DNA of 64,000 nucleotides from Epiperipatus broadwayi (GCA_028023455.1 JAQFVV010000018.1:9508771-9572770), one strand, 5' to 3'; positions 37,650-49,475 are shown, numbered from the stretch's first letter. The notes: generated by a model from the sequence alone, not told the origin. Translations and numbers: made by a program.

Positions 37650-37880
37650 TAAAAAGAAAGACATTGCAATAATCTTTTATCATTATGTATATCCCACAAA
37701 TTCATTAGTTCTTCTATATCTTTATTAAAAGTAAAACATTCTAATAAAGGTTCAATATTTCCTGTTCTACATCCATATAAATTATATAAAAATTTTAAAT
37801 ATTTTTACAATTTTTACTACATTCCTTTGTCTCTAAATTCTTTTAAATAATAATTTGTTTCCTTTGCTGTTATCATAGAT
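37650..37880 (-). pseudogene. Unrecognised decayed coding segment
   Basis: On the minus strand a 43-codon open stretch (about 37650-37778) reads 'YGCRTGNIEPLLECFTFNKD' and then 'IEELMNLWDIHND' up to a stop. Upstream, after stops and a frameshift, 'LFKEFRDKGM' and 'EADDIY' can be read. The residue composition looks like real protein rather than AT-biased noise. I do not recognise the family, and a transposon origin is the default guess. No feature was recognised between 37881 and 38525. Confidence 0.3.
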
Positions 37881-38527
37881 ATCATCTGCTTCAATATACA
37901 TATTTTTAATTTTTTCTTTTTTCCTTTTACTTTCTAAATCTACATACAATGTGTGTAGAATCTAACAATTATAAAAGTACCAAATGGATTGCTACAAAGC
38001 AAAAGCCTTTCAAGAGAGAAATTGTGAAAATACTTTTATACAGACTAGTCAACTGTCATTTTATGAAGAGTTTACAGTTTCCCTTTTTTGTTTAATATAA
38101 ATCTAGATACCCATTTATTGTCCAGTCATTGAATATGAACAGGATTGGTTAAAAAATATCCAAAATTTGCTTGGAAATCTTTTCATTTATGTAAAAAAAA
38201 ATATAGTCTTCAAATGGATTTGATTACCACATGGACAGTAGTACATTAATTAGTATACCATATGGTGGAGTACTTCAAAAACTATAAAGATCAGCAAGAG
38301 ACTTAAATGATCCATAGCAAAAGTAAAAATTTTCTAATATGCCTCTAAAAAGGAATAATGATGAAAAAAATTCACTAGGTCAATAAATTGTCATTTGGTA
38401 AGTTGCAATTCTTTAAATAAAAACTAATTAATATTTACAAACTAATAATTAAATAATTAAGTGGATTAGCTACAGATCAGCTGTCTAAAAAACATTTTAA
38501 ATCTTGATCTTGGATTCCTTCAGAGTA

Positions 38528-39226
38528 CTTGTGGGTTTTCCAGTAAACCAAATGGTAGCAGTTTTTTTCATAAATCTATAGTTTCAAGAGCACCAAAAAA
38601 TGCTTATAAAAAAATGCCACTAGGGAATGGCATATTTAATATTTACATTTTATTTTTTATTACCGTTATTTTAAAAAAAGAAACCATTATGGAAAGATTA
38701 ATTACAATATTTACAATTTATTTTATTTTCTTTTTTTTTGTATTAACTTATTAACAAAAAAATGAAAATATATATATATATACAATATTTACACTTTATT
38801 CAAGTTGGTGGCATGCAATTATATCATGACCATCAATGTATACTATTCGAGAGAGCAGGATTCTGTATCTTTAAAAATAGTCCACTGCATCATGCTTTGT
38901 GACAGGATGGTCCTAAATTTTTTATCATTATGACAATTTATCAAAAAAGCTACTGACAAAAATAAATACATTGAATTGAACTAAAGTACGACAATGTTAA
39001 GAGCATTTTGTCACTTTTCATGGTATAAGTAAAAAAAAAAAAATTTAATTAAAGTTTCTAAATGAACTTTATCAGATGTTATTCCTTTTGTTAATTTAAC
39101 AGTTTATTTATTAATTTTGTTTTTTGTTTTAATTTAAGACACATCTTCAGTAGATTATAGGCCCTCGAAACTGTACATTTATCAAAAATATGGGCTGCCA
39201 TCTTGGTTTACTGGAAAACTCACAAG
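38528..39226. mobile_element. TA-flanked MITE with inverted repeats of about 70 bp
   Basis: The left end reads 'CTTGTGGGTTTTCCAGTAAA' followed by CC. The right end is its reverse complement, '(GG)TTTACTGGAAAACTCACAAG'. The similarity continues inwards with gaps through 'ATAGTTTCAAGAGC' (left) and 'GGCCCTCGAAACTGT' (right). TA lies on both sides (38526-38527 and 39227-39228), the target duplication of Tc1/mariner-like and some other cut-and-paste elements. The 0.7-kb interior has no coding capacity. Confidence 0.75.
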
Positions 39227-39228
39227 TA

Positions 39229-40495
39229 TCCTACCAGATGATTGTATAGCAGCATTAATTGCTTTATTATAAGACTTTTTTCCAAAGGGTTGTAAAAGTT
39301 ATTCTTGTTATTACAATTTTTTTAAGCTCTGTAAACTTGAAATCTAGAGGTTCTGAATTAGTTCTCAACTAAGAAATTTTAATTTTAAATAATATTTTTA
39401 ATTAGCTAAAATGATCAGCTATGATTATTCTGAAACTTGTATGCTCAAATGTCATATAACTTTCATAGCAGTTAACCATAAGATAAACCATTTTTGTAAA
39501 AATCAAGTAAAATGCAATGCCCACTAAAATCAAATCATTTTATTATTACTTGATCATAATGTTTATGGTTTGTTTCCATTAAATTGCAGTATATATTAAT
39601 AAAATAATATTAACTGCATTACCACTGAAATAGAAATAAAATTAAATGTTGTTTTTTTTTTTTTTAAAGTATCAAACTACCACTATAAAGTAATTAAAGG
39701 TATAAAAAAGATGAATGCATAAACGCAAACAATGATATTAATTTGTAGAATTAAAATATTGTACTTAATTGAACCATATTTTCTAAATAATAGGTATATA
39801 TGAAGAATACTTTTAAAATTGAAAAACATGTCTTGGATTTAGGTTGTTTTAAATAATGACTGAATTAATTCTTTGATTCTAGGAACAACCTTCAATGCGC
39901 CAGACCAATCACAACTACCAGTGGAGAGGTAATTCCTAATGAGGATAAAGTGACCTTTTAGAATCTGTTAAGAAAAGTTGTATTGCACTTTGAATCCAGG
40001 GCAAATAAAAGAATTATAGAAAAACCAATTCAATGAAATGGGACCAAGACAAATGCAAATCTCTCTCAGAGACACTACTCTCTACAGATATCAAAAACAG
40101 GCTAGAGTATATTATTATCTAGATCAGCCAACTCACATTACTCCTGTAAGCTTTTGGGCTAGTTAGATAAATAAAGTTAATGTTACAGGTATAGTTATTA
40201 ATCAATGTATTCCTTATTTATTACTGTAACACTTAATTTACATTGTAATTAATCAATTTTGTACTTCTAAGTATAATTTTAATTTAATAGAGTATTACTT
40301 GTATAAATTTACTTTCCATACATAACAAAAAAAAATTAAACACAAATCCTACTGGTACTATATAAATAAATATTATATACTATATATATACAAAGGCTGC
40401 AGGCAATATTTAATTATGATTTATACTTATTTATGAAGCAAAGATATCTAAAATAAATATCTCTAAAAGTGATTGTACTAAACATGAGAAATATA
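39229..40495. other. AT-rich stretch, no recognised gene
   Basis: A block at about 39880-40160 has lower AT content and reads, with stops, like degraded protein ('NAPDQSQLPVE', 'EMGPRQMQISLRDTTL'). I do not recognise it. Confidence 0.4.
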
Positions 40496-40655
40496 TATTT
40501 GGCTGAAAGTTTGTGATGATGGTGTTAAAACTATATAATGGACTATTTCCATCATCTAATACTAATTGTTAAATGTTTTTAGAAAAATTCATACTTTATT
40601 TAAACTTTTCAAATACATCCAACTGTTAATTATAACACACAGATTAGTATAATTT
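40496..40655. repeat. Fragment of the repeat found as an inverted dimer at 48.1-49.3 kb
   Basis: 'GGCTGAAAGTTTGTGATGAT', 'GGACTATTTCCATCAT' and 'ACTTTATTTAAACTTTTCAA' occur in the same order as the terminal part of the 48124-49326 repeat (left-arm orientation; 'GACTATTTCCATCATTTATG' near 48138). Only one end is present. Confidence 0.75.
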
Positions 40656-42904
40656 GTTGGTTGGCAATTTAGATTACGAACAATAACTTCTAATCGATAC
40701 AATAATTGGAAATACAATTATAAAGCAATGTTGCAATTTTTGTAAAGACATCTGTTTATTATTTTTCAATGAACTTTAAATCATTAATACCTCCTTTGCC
40801 AAGTAAAAAACAAACTTTATTTACATATACACATTTGTATATATAATTATTAATCTTTTTAATTGCTGCATTAACATTTTTCCCTAAATTACAAAACTTC
40901 TATTCTAATTAATAATAAAATAAAATTAAACAATTGAAAACACCTTTTAAATTATCTGAAATTTTTAGTAATTTACCATCAAGAAATAAACGTTAAAAAA
41001 TTTTCAATAAATAAAAGGCTAGAAAACAATGCTATAAACTTACACACAACGTGGATAAGCTTCACCATAACGAAGTCATTTTTAAGGAATAGGCGATTTA
41101 AAAAATATATTAATTTAAATACTATTGTTTTGCTGTTTTTTTAAACAAAAGAAAAAATTGAATTATGAAGTAGAATACTTTTCCCAACTTTTGACAAACT
41201 TTGAACAGTAATGGCGGAAATTGACGTCACAGATATTGGAGGTCTAAGTTTATTCATGCATGAGCATTATAAATAGTTTTAATCGCGTTTAAATCTACAA
41301 TTATTATGTTTCAAATTTTATGAAAAGAGAAATTAAACTAAAATTACTATCTGTAATTATAAAAAGCATTTTAACAATGACAAGTAGAAAAAGAAGTTAA
41401 AATAATAAATATAGAATTAGAAAAAAAAATAAGATTAGTTTCTCAGAGGAGAGAAGCCACCAGCGTTTGGACTTCAGGAGTTAATTAAAAATTATTTTAT
41501 TCACATACAAATTTTGATTAACATTTTTTTTAATGAATGAATAATTGGATCTATATGCAATATTCTTTTAAAATTTTTATTATTTTTTATACTACAGAAA
41601 TATCGCAAACCAACCGGTATGATACTTTACCGGCTTTTTTTTTTTTGCCCCCGTCGACAATTAATTTAGTAATAACTTTTTCTTCTCGTTTAACGTAAAA
41701 CTCGGCGAGATATTTAAACATACTCAGTTTATTAAAACAAATGTTGCTTAATTTAATTTTGAAATTTTTTGAATAATAAATTTGAATCCTAATTATAATA
41801 GGAAAGCTGTAGGTTCTTTTACTGCTTTTCATCAACAGAAATTAAAAATAAATTATGATTTTTAATAATACTGCAGTGCATTAATTATTATATCTTCAGC
41901 ATAATCCAGAATCATTTTAAGTCAGATAATCTTTTTTCAGACATCTAAAACGAGTTCAATATAACGCCTCAATCAGTAAGAGTAAGAAAAGTTTCAATAA
42001 ACTCTAAAATTTCCTAAGTATTTTTGAAAGTTGAGAATATTATAACGTCACCAATTTTCAAATGTCATGTTTAGACAAGTTGAGTTCTAACTCAGCGTTT
42101 AATCACTATTTTATTTAGGTCAACCGAAATGTTTTATACAACGCGTCTTTACCTGCAAACAGGTACGAGTTATAAATAAGTATTCATGCAGCATATACCT
42201 ATACATTTCTAGTTTTTTTATTTCTTTATATCCTACCCTTTAAATTCGGTTTTCTTTAATACATTTTTTTTAAATTTAGAAACACAATGAAATGTTTACA
42301 AGAGGTTAACCCTTAAAACTTCAACATAGCTTAATACAGACGATTTTTTTAGCTCCAACTTCTTTGTTTTCTCAACCACGCTGAAGAAAATCCTAATAAA
42401 TTCTTAAGTAAGAGACATCTGTGGTGATTTTGTAAAGCCTTAAATTGAGTTCTGTAATAATTTAGTTTTTACAGCTATTATTTCCAAACAATTTAAATCG
42501 CGTCTAAATTTTGAGTATTGACGAAACAAATTAATTTAACCTAATAAATACGAAAATTACTTAATATTGTGAGAGTTATTCAAAATAATTAGTTATATGG
42601 AGATTTTCGGACATATTGATCGTTGGATAGTGAAGATTATAATTTTTTTGAAATTGATTAAAAAACATATATCTGTGTGCCCGTACGCATTCTTTCGGGA
42701 CAATTAATTGTCCCGGTTTTCTTAACTACTCATTTTTAACTTTTAATTTTAACTTTATATTTAATCTTTATAAAATAATATTTGTTTTATAATTAAGTTT
42801 TTGATTGGTTAATCAGTAATTTTCCCCAAATGAAAGTGGCTCCGAATTAATTTGATACGTTAGTAATACGTGATTTCAGTTTGTCATTTTGTAAAGCATA
42901 TAAA
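40656..42904. other. AT-rich stretch, no recognised gene
   Basis: Slightly less repetitive than its surroundings. It contains a perfect 20-bp palindrome CGGGACAATTAATTGTCCCG at 42696-42715 and a CRE-like TGACGTCA at 41223. The minus-strand open frame 41587-41835 has no recognisable domain. Confidence 0.5.
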
Positions 42905-42990
42905 TTTATTGCTCGGGAGTTCATAAGAAGTTCGGGCGCCAGATCTGCAAGTGCTCTACCAACTATGCCAAACAGAACAGGGTTCGTTTT
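42905..42990 (-). repeat. tRNA-like fragment (SINE head or tRNA pseudogene)
   Basis: On the minus strand 'TGGCATAGTTGGTAGAGCAC' is a near-perfect D-arm/A box. 'GATCTGGCGCCCGAACTTC' and 'ATGAACTCCCGAGC' follow it. I cannot fold a good anticodon stem or T arm, so it is not a functional tRNA. A SINE head is more likely. Confidence 0.45.
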
Positions 42991-44318
42991 AATATATATA
43001 CAATATGTTTTGTGATTTTTTTTAATTTCATATTGAAATATACAGTAACATGCAATGAAGTTGTTTTGTTTTTAGTTGTGTCCCGATTAGGCTCTGTGGA
43101 GGTATGCACACCCTATATATATATATGAAATTTTTTTCTGAACACAGAATTACGTAACAAATAAGCATACACATCGGCAACTTTTAGGGTTAAATCAGCT
43201 GTTTAATGTGGGTTGCATGATCTTCAAATCCAGACAAAACTATGCAGTAGGTAATTTAGTCATAATTCAATATTGATATGAAAATAGACATCTATTCCAG
43301 ACTAGAGGGTAAAGAAATTCAGGAAATATAAGTTAATCAAATGATTGTCAAAACATTGGACATGAAGATAAAATACAATTTCAATATGATGTTATCTTAA
43401 CTACTTGATAAAGAGAATTTTCTATTCCTACAAGTGCTGAACTTTAAAAATGTTAAAACATTTACAAGCACAATCAAAAATAAAAAATTATGCTGCTCAG
43501 AGAATCTTTTTAAAAAAAATCACTCAAATGCTTTATAATCTATATGTATATCAAAAGTTTTTTTGTATATTAGTGCAAATAATTAAAAAAATAATATAAT
43601 TTTATTTTACAGCTCTGAAGAAGACACATAATCAGTTGAAACTGTCAGATAATTGAATAAAAAACATTGTGAAGAGTGCAAAAAATTAAATTTTTAGGGA
43701 TTTATCATATGCTTTATTTTGAAACTTTTTTTAATGTTTTGTCTATGATTTAGTAGTAGATCAAAAATTGTAGTCATATAGTCAGTCACTCCTATAATCA
43801 TGTGATATTTGAGCACAGAAGTGATAGATTGAGTTTCAATCCAGGAACTTTTAGCTCTCAGAATCTTTTATTTGTCACTGTGCTAAACTACATAAATAAT
43901 CTGAAGCAAAATAAATATAATCAATATTTTGCTACATTTAACTATTATATATTTTTGTACATGTAACAGTGACATTAAATTTAGAAGTGTAATTATAAAG
44001 AGGGTTCTACATTCTAGACCATTACTTGCAATTTTTTACACAATGATAATTGTGATCATAATTGCATATTTGTAAAGTGTTACTTATACATGTAATGATT
44101 TATTTAAATTCTGAAGAGAATACTACAAGCAATTTACAAGCAAAAGCAAACACATCTGTACTAGCTTCTTTTATCAAACTATATAAATTTTGCATAAGTA
44201 GTAGTCATTGTCAATTTATGATTTTTTTAAAAATACAAATTTAAAGCTAAATGTATTAACACAATGTCTAAAAAAATTAAAAGTGAACCAAGCATGAAAA
44301 CATCATAAGTTCTCTCTC
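42991..44318. other. AT-rich stretch with a small SINE-like motif
   Basis: 'CTGAAGAAGACACATAATCA' at 43615, followed by GTTGAAACTGTC, resembles the 'CTGAAGAAGAGTGGAGAATA...CGAAACGTTG' motif of the 48-49 kb repeat. Near 43848, 'GAGTTTCAATCCAGG' is a B-box-like string. No gene was seen. Confidence 0.4.
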
Positions 44319-44329
44319 ATCATCATCAT

Positions 44330-44540
44330 CAACCATTACCAATCCACTGCAGGATGAAGGTCTCTCCAAGTTCAATCTATCTTCTCTTATCTTTATCTTC
44401 TCTTCTCCACATTATCTTTGAACACTTTCTTATTTCATCCATCCATCTCACATGTGCTCTCTTACCTGTATATTTCATTTTCGATCTCTTCTTGTTACTC
44501 CCAACATGCAACTCTCCATACTTCTTTGAGTGGTCTAAAG
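44330..44540 (-). pseudogene. RTE C-terminal tail (segment 4 of 4)
   Basis: The minus-strand frame contains 'HVRWMDEIRKCSKIMWRRED', which matches the conserved 'GRPxxRWxDEI' region at the end of RTE reverse transcriptases. The hAT insertion at 44541 cuts it from the rest. The open frame continues artificially into hAT sequence up to 44583. Confidence 0.8.
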
Positions 44541-46743
44541 CAGTGTTCTTCAACCCTTGGTCCGCGGTCCAGTGCCGGGCCACGGAACTTTTCTGCAGGT
44601 AGAGGGCAGTAAAAAGTTTGTAATAATAAATAATAAGAGTTTAAACTTTTAATTAATATAGCCAATTTTTATTTATTTTTTCATCTCATTTTTACTCAAT
44701 TAAAAAAAAAAGAAAACAGAACGAAAACAAAATCTAATCAATCATTCATAAATTAATTTGTTTTTCTAGTTATCACAGATGTTTATGGGGGGGGGGGAGG
44801 TAGAATTAAATTTTTTATTACTTTTCTAAAAAAAATTAAAAAAAAGTTTTTTATTATATAAACTGCATATATATTGTAACGGGCACATACGTACGTTACA
44901 TTATTTTTTATTAGTAAACATAAAAAAAAAAAGTTTGCCAATAAAAATTTCCTTTTTAAGAATTAAAAACTGAAAATTAAAAAATCATCTTAAACTCGCA
45001 TATATATAAAATCGCACAGATAAATAATTATTAAAATAAAACTTTATTAAAAAAAGAGTAGTTTAAAACTAAATTTTCAGAAAAGATTTAGAGATAAAAA
45101 TATATGTTTAAGTTTGAAAACAAATTAATTAATCTTTTGTAAAATGGAAATGATTATTTTAATTAGTAAACTAGCCTTTGAGCATTTAAATGTATAAGCA
45201 TCGGTCAGATAGGAAAACAATAGAAACTTTTAGCAAATGAAAGAAATCCATCGGGAAATCGGACCTCAACTAAAAGGTTTTCACCATCATGACGTAATGT
45301 TGAGTTAATCCACAAAATTATTATAAAAGGAAAGGTTTGAAAATAAAAGAGTTAATTAGTTATTACGATGTGACTATATGTGTTAGTGTGGAGTTGAAGG
45401 AGAAGGGATTGAAAAGACGCAGTCTTCAATCCCTTCAGTTTTGTTTAAAAAAAAAAGGAGAAATGACATCGTTTTTTTTTCTACATTAAGGACCAACTAA
45501 ACTAAAAGACCTCCGGATAAATAAATAAAAAACAACGGCTAACTCAACCAATCTTTTTAGGACGGCGTGGGAATTCACGTTCAAATGGCAAGTAACAGAT
45601 AAAGATGAACTGTTTAAAACCGTAAGAACTTTATAATTAATGAACATTAAATTAAAAACTGTCCATATTTAAAATAATTAAGAAATAGAATCCTATCTGA
45701 CCAACATTATTTATTAATTAGTTATAATCTTATTTAATGTATTTCTTTTGTAAAATCATTTCCATTTATTTATTTATTTGTTCTTTAAGTTTTATTATGA
45801 TTTCTGTTTTTCATTAAACTAGTTATATAAATATTAAACTTAAGTCGGGCGTGAATGGCTATATAGATTTGTAAAGTTATATTAGGGGAGGGTAATCTTA
45901 GGTTATTCGTTTCATAGTTGAATTAGGTTAATGGATTGGATATATTGGTGTAATTAGTAGATGTAGTACGAGATTCGCTATGGGCAGAATCGCTATTATA
46001 TGCCGCACACACTCGTTTTGCCTATGGGAAGAATTATAAGACGGAGACTGCAGTTCCTTCATATGGAGTTTTTTTTATTGCTCTCATTGTTAGATAGATG
46101 TAATATTCCTGTCTGATGAGAAACAGTTTCTTCTCTTAACCTAATTGTGCTGCCGTATTCGTATTACATTGAACACATCGATATATCAGATGGATTGAAG
46201 TTTGGTTTGACTGCGAACCTTTGGCCTAAGGTTAAACAAGGATTGAATATTTTCTTTTCAAATGCAAATCTATGTAGTCTATTCATACTCGACACTCTAA
46301 ATAAAGATGCATTAAATTTAAGTTGGGTATAGACGCTTGCATGGGTTTCTTACCATTTGATTATATTTTGGTTTTCATATTCGATCAAAATATATATAGA
46401 CATTCGGTAAATACTGATACCTTATGGTGAGTATCTAAAATGTATTTATTCGGATGTCTTTTAAGTTATTGGTGTTAATGCAAGCATCTTATGGTGAATG
46501 CTATTGGGTTACTTATAAATTTCCCTCTGCAATTGACGGTATCAATGATTTTGTATTTTGATCGTTTATGTTTATTTGAAATGTTTTTGACCATGGAATC
46601 TATGTAACCGATCTATACTCAACATTTTTAAACAAATCTGTGTGAACTAACAATAGTATAAAATTTAAAATGTAAATTAAAAATCTAAAATAAAAGTAAA
46701 AATAATGTTAAAGTAAACATATTAAAATAATAATGTTAAATCT

Positions 46744-46781
<38 letters not shown>

Positions 46782-47259
46782 CGTAAATAAATTTTTGTAT
46801 GTTAATTACTGGCAGTGGCTTATTTTATGTATTTTTTAATATTGAAATATAATTAGATAAGATATTATATTATTAAATCTCTGCTACTCCCTGAGCTAGT
46901 GACTTGGGCTAATGACCGGATATCAAAATATATTTATTAAAATAAAATAAAGTTGTTTTTTTTTTGACTTACGTATCTGCCTACTTTATAAATTTTTCTA
47001 GTTTCAAATGCCTAGATGGCGCCCTGTAGTGCAGATCACGTTAAGTGCTATTCTCCGGATCATTACAATATATATAAAACTTTATCTTATATATTTAACA
47101 TTGTTGTTTTGATCAGTTATAACAATTATGCTTATCTTTAAGAAAATTTATCTATAGACTTCTGCCGGTCTGCAAAATCTTATCCTTATTTTTGCTGGTC
47201 CGCGGAACCTTATCCTTATTTTTACCGGTCTGCAGGTGTGAAAAGGTTGAAGACCACTG
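44541..47259. mobile_element. Non-autonomous hAT element carrying a solo LTR
   Basis: The ends are CAGTGTTCTTCAACCCTTGG on the left and AAGGTTGAAGACCACTG on the right, which are imperfect inverted repeats. They are flanked by the identical 8-mer GTCTAAAG (44533-44540 and 47260-47267). Without the LTR inside, it is only about 520 bp, with no transposase. 'TGGTCCGCGGTCCAGTGCCG' on the left and 'CTGGTCCGCGGAACCTTATC' on the right are subterminal motifs common in hAT MITEs. It inserted into the RTE C-terminal coding part. Confidence 0.93.
44875..47067 (+). repeat. Solo LTR of a Ty3/gypsy-like family (family X)
   Basis: The 2193-bp sequence starts TGTAACGGGCACATACG, ends GGATCATTACA and is flanked by ATAT on both sides (44871-44874 and 47068-47071). 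It is the same family as the LTRs at 55069-58227, in the opposite orientation. Shared landmarks include 'CTAGATGGCGCCCTG' (47010 here, mirrored near 55112) and 'GACTTACGTATCTGCCTACT' near 46964. Its first 26 bp form an inverted repeat (TGTAACG...CGTTACA). The solo state implies recombination between two LTRs of a former full element. It holds a TA/TG microsatellite at 46745-46781. Open frames such as 46147-46332 have no recognisable content. Confidence 0.92.
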
Positions 47260-47261
47260 GT

Positions 47262-48123
47262 CTAAAGTCTGTGTACTACTCTTCTATTAAGTATCCAAGT
47301 CTCAGATCCATAAGTAAGAACTGGTAAAACACATTTATTAAAAACCTTCCTTTTTAAACACATAGGCATATTTCCTTTTAGTATCAAGTTATTTCTACCA
47401 AAGGCACTGCAACCAAGTTTAATTCTATGATTAATTTCATCCATTATGTTTCCATCTGTATTAATAATCTGACCAAGGTATTTTTAGTTGTTAATTTCTA
47501 ACTCATCATAATCAGTCTTTATTTTCATATTTTGAGAAAATCCATTAAACATTACTTTAGTCTTTTTAATATTTATTTTTTAGTCCTACTTTCATCTGAT
47601 AACTCCTGCAACAGTTCCTGCAGCTCTACAGCATTATTTACAAAAACAACTACATCATCTGCAAAATCTAAATGACTTAAATAATCTCCATTTACTTTCA
47701 CTCTTTTAGCTTCCCATTTTAACCCACAAAATACTTCTTGCAGCACTGCTGTAAAACGTTTTGGAGATATGGAGTCACCCTGACTTACACCCTTTTCAAT
47801 GTTCACTTTCCTAATATCATTATGTAATCTAATTATTGCTCTTGCATTTTTATAAATATTCTTTAAAATATGACAATATCCTGGATCTATACCTTGATGA
47901 TCCAATGCTTTAAGCACTGAAAACATGTTTATAGAATCAAATGCCTTTTCATAATCTACAAATCCAAAGCATAATGGCAACTCATATTCATTTGTCCTTT
48001 ATATAACTCTTATCAATACCTGGATATGATCTACTGTATTAAAATCACTTTTAAATCCAGCCTGTTCTCTTGGTTGGTGGAAATCCAATGTTCTCTGTAG
48101 ACTTCTAATTATCTTGGTAAAAA
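47262..48123 (-). pseudogene. RTE reverse transcriptase palm and thumb (segment 3 of 4)
   Basis: The open frame 47573-47980 contains the catalytic boxes 'FVDYEKAFDS', 'KGVSQGDSISPKRFTAVL' and 'LDFADDVVVF', so both the first Asp and the ADD pair are intact. The next frame (47262-47444) continues with 'MDEINHRIKLGCSAFGRNN', 'MCLKRKVFNKCVLPVLTYGS' and 'ETWILNRRV', the standard RTE thumb region. To the right, 47990-48120 reads 'RTLDFHQPREQAGFKSDFNT', the fingers motif. A few stops (one near 48000 and another between the two frames) show that it no longer encodes a complete protein. It is better preserved than the relic at 2590-3960. Confidence 0.92.
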
Positions 48124-48336
48124 GATGTAATATGTTGGACTATTTCCATCATTTATGAGTGAATATTGAATGTATAGAAAATTTTAAACTTTATTTAAAC
48201 TTTTCAAATACAAACAACTTGTTAGTAATAACACACAAATAGACAATACAGGTTAGTAATTACACAACATTTCAAGTAGTATTATTCTCCACTCTTCTTC
48301 AGGTGTTGCTGGCCTATATGCACAGTGACAATATTC

Positions 48337-48416
48337 GCTTAGAAGTTGAACTCGCACCTTTAGATTCTTGTATATTGAATTTAAGGCAAACGCTCTACCA
48401 ACTGAGCTATTCTGTC
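48337..48416 (-). repeat. tRNA-like head of the left arm
   Basis: In reverse complement: 'AGAATAGCTCAGTTGGTAGA' with intact A box (GGTAGAGC), then 'GGTGCGAGTTCAACTTCTAA' as B box. The boxes are about 35 bp apart, as in a tRNA. The middle cannot form a normal anticodon arm, so it is a SINE head and not a tRNA gene. Confidence 0.7.
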
Positions 48417-49000
48417 AAAGGCAACATATAGTAGAAATTTGATATATTTATACTTGAGGGTTGGTTCAAATCCTCCTGAGTCCTTCAATTTTTTTTTTTT
48501 TTTAACAAGTCTAATTATTTTTATTTTTTCCTAAGAGCAAGATTAATTAGAGGCTTCCATACATTGTGTATTGCCACACTGGGTTGACTTATAGGATTAT
48601 TTACCATTGTCATATGAGCAGCTTCCTTGAATTTTCTTCTATGCATTTTTTCCTCTTTATCCAATATCTTTGTATTTTCCCACCTAAGCATAGCAGATCA
48701 TGTATGTACTAATGACCACATGCTTAGGTGGGAAAATACAAAGATATTGGATAAAGAGGAAAAAATGCATAGAAGAAAATTCAAGGAAGCTGCTCATATG
48801 ACAATGGTAAATAATCCTATAAGTCAACCCAGTGTGGCAATACACAATGTATGGAAGCCTCTAATTAATCTTGCTCTTAGAAAAAAATAAAAAATAAAAA
48901 TAATTAGACTTGTTAAAAAAAAAAAATTGAAGGACTCAGGAGGATTTGAACCAACCCTCAAGTATAAATATATCAAATTTCTACTATATGTTGCCTTTGA

Positions 49001-49079
49001 CAGAATAGCTCAGTTGGTAGAATGTTTGCCTTAAATTCAATATACAAGAATCTAAAGGTGCGAGTTCAACTTCTAAGTG
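49001..49079 (+). repeat. tRNA-like head of the right arm
   Basis: Same sequence as 48337-48416 in the opposite direction, with one A-box change (GGTAGAATG instead of GGTAGAGCG). A second B-box-like string, GGTTCAAATCC, in the opposite orientation to this head, lies at about 48470 in the left arm and near 48946 in the right arm in reverse complement. Each arm therefore has two opposed tRNA-like parts. Confidence 0.7.
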
Positions 49080-49326
49080 AATATTGTCACTGTGCATATA
49101 GGCCAGCAACACCTGAAGAAGAGTGGAGAATAATACTACTCGAAACGTTGTGTAATTACTAACCTGTATTGTCTATTTGTATGTTATTACTAACAAGTTG
49201 TTTGTATTTGAAAAGTTTAAATAAAGTTTAAAATTTTCTATACATTCAATATTCACTCATAAATGATGGAAATAGTCCAACATATTACATCTTATAATAT
49301 ACCATCATTACAAACCTTCAGACAAA

Positions 49327-49475
49327 TATCTTGGTAAAAAATTTGTATAAAACTGATAAAAGACTGATAGGTCTGAAATTTCTAATATTTCTTTTATCAC
49401 CTTTTTTAAATATTAATATTAATATTGCATTCTTCCAATTATCTGGTACATCATTATCATTTATACATTTGGTAT
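49327..49475 (-). pseudogene. RTE fingers region (segment 2 of 4)
   Basis: The minus strand reads '[20 protein letters not shown]', then '[20 protein letters not shown]'. This is the conserved start of RTE reverse transcriptases, with the P-x-x-W, KKGD and NxRPISLLS blocks intact. It is bounded by the inverted-dimer insertion on one side and the 12.9-kb LTR element on the other. Confidence 0.9.

Larger units (their letters stand above)
48124..49326. mobile_element. Inverted dimer of a tRNA-derived repeat, 14-bp target duplication
   Basis: Two nearly identical arms (about 48124-48690 and 48719-49291) in opposite orientation surround a loop of about 28 bp. The whole is flanked by TATCTTGGTAAAAA at 48110-48123 and 49327-49340. 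The right arm has an extra 35 bp (TATACCATCATTACAAACC...) that the left lacks. Each arm contains a tRNA-like part, an oligo-A/T run, the motif CTGAAGAAGAGTGGAG with CGAAACGTTGTG, and 'TTTAAATAAAGTTTAAAATT' near the outer end. The 88-aa frame at 48627-48890 runs through the palindrome centre and is not a gene. A long target duplication indicates retrotransposition, not a cut-and-paste event. Confidence 0.88.

Noticed and set aside
41587-41835. 82-codon minus-strand frame
   Set aside because: Lysine-rich, AT-driven composition with a poly-A run. No domain or supporting context.
48627-48890. 87-codon frame at the centre of the inverted dimer
   Set aside because: It reads through the palindrome loop and both arms, so it cannot be an independent gene.
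49001-49079. Functional tRNA gene
   Set aside because: A and B boxes are good, but no proper anticodon arm forms, and the unit is part of a mobile repeat.
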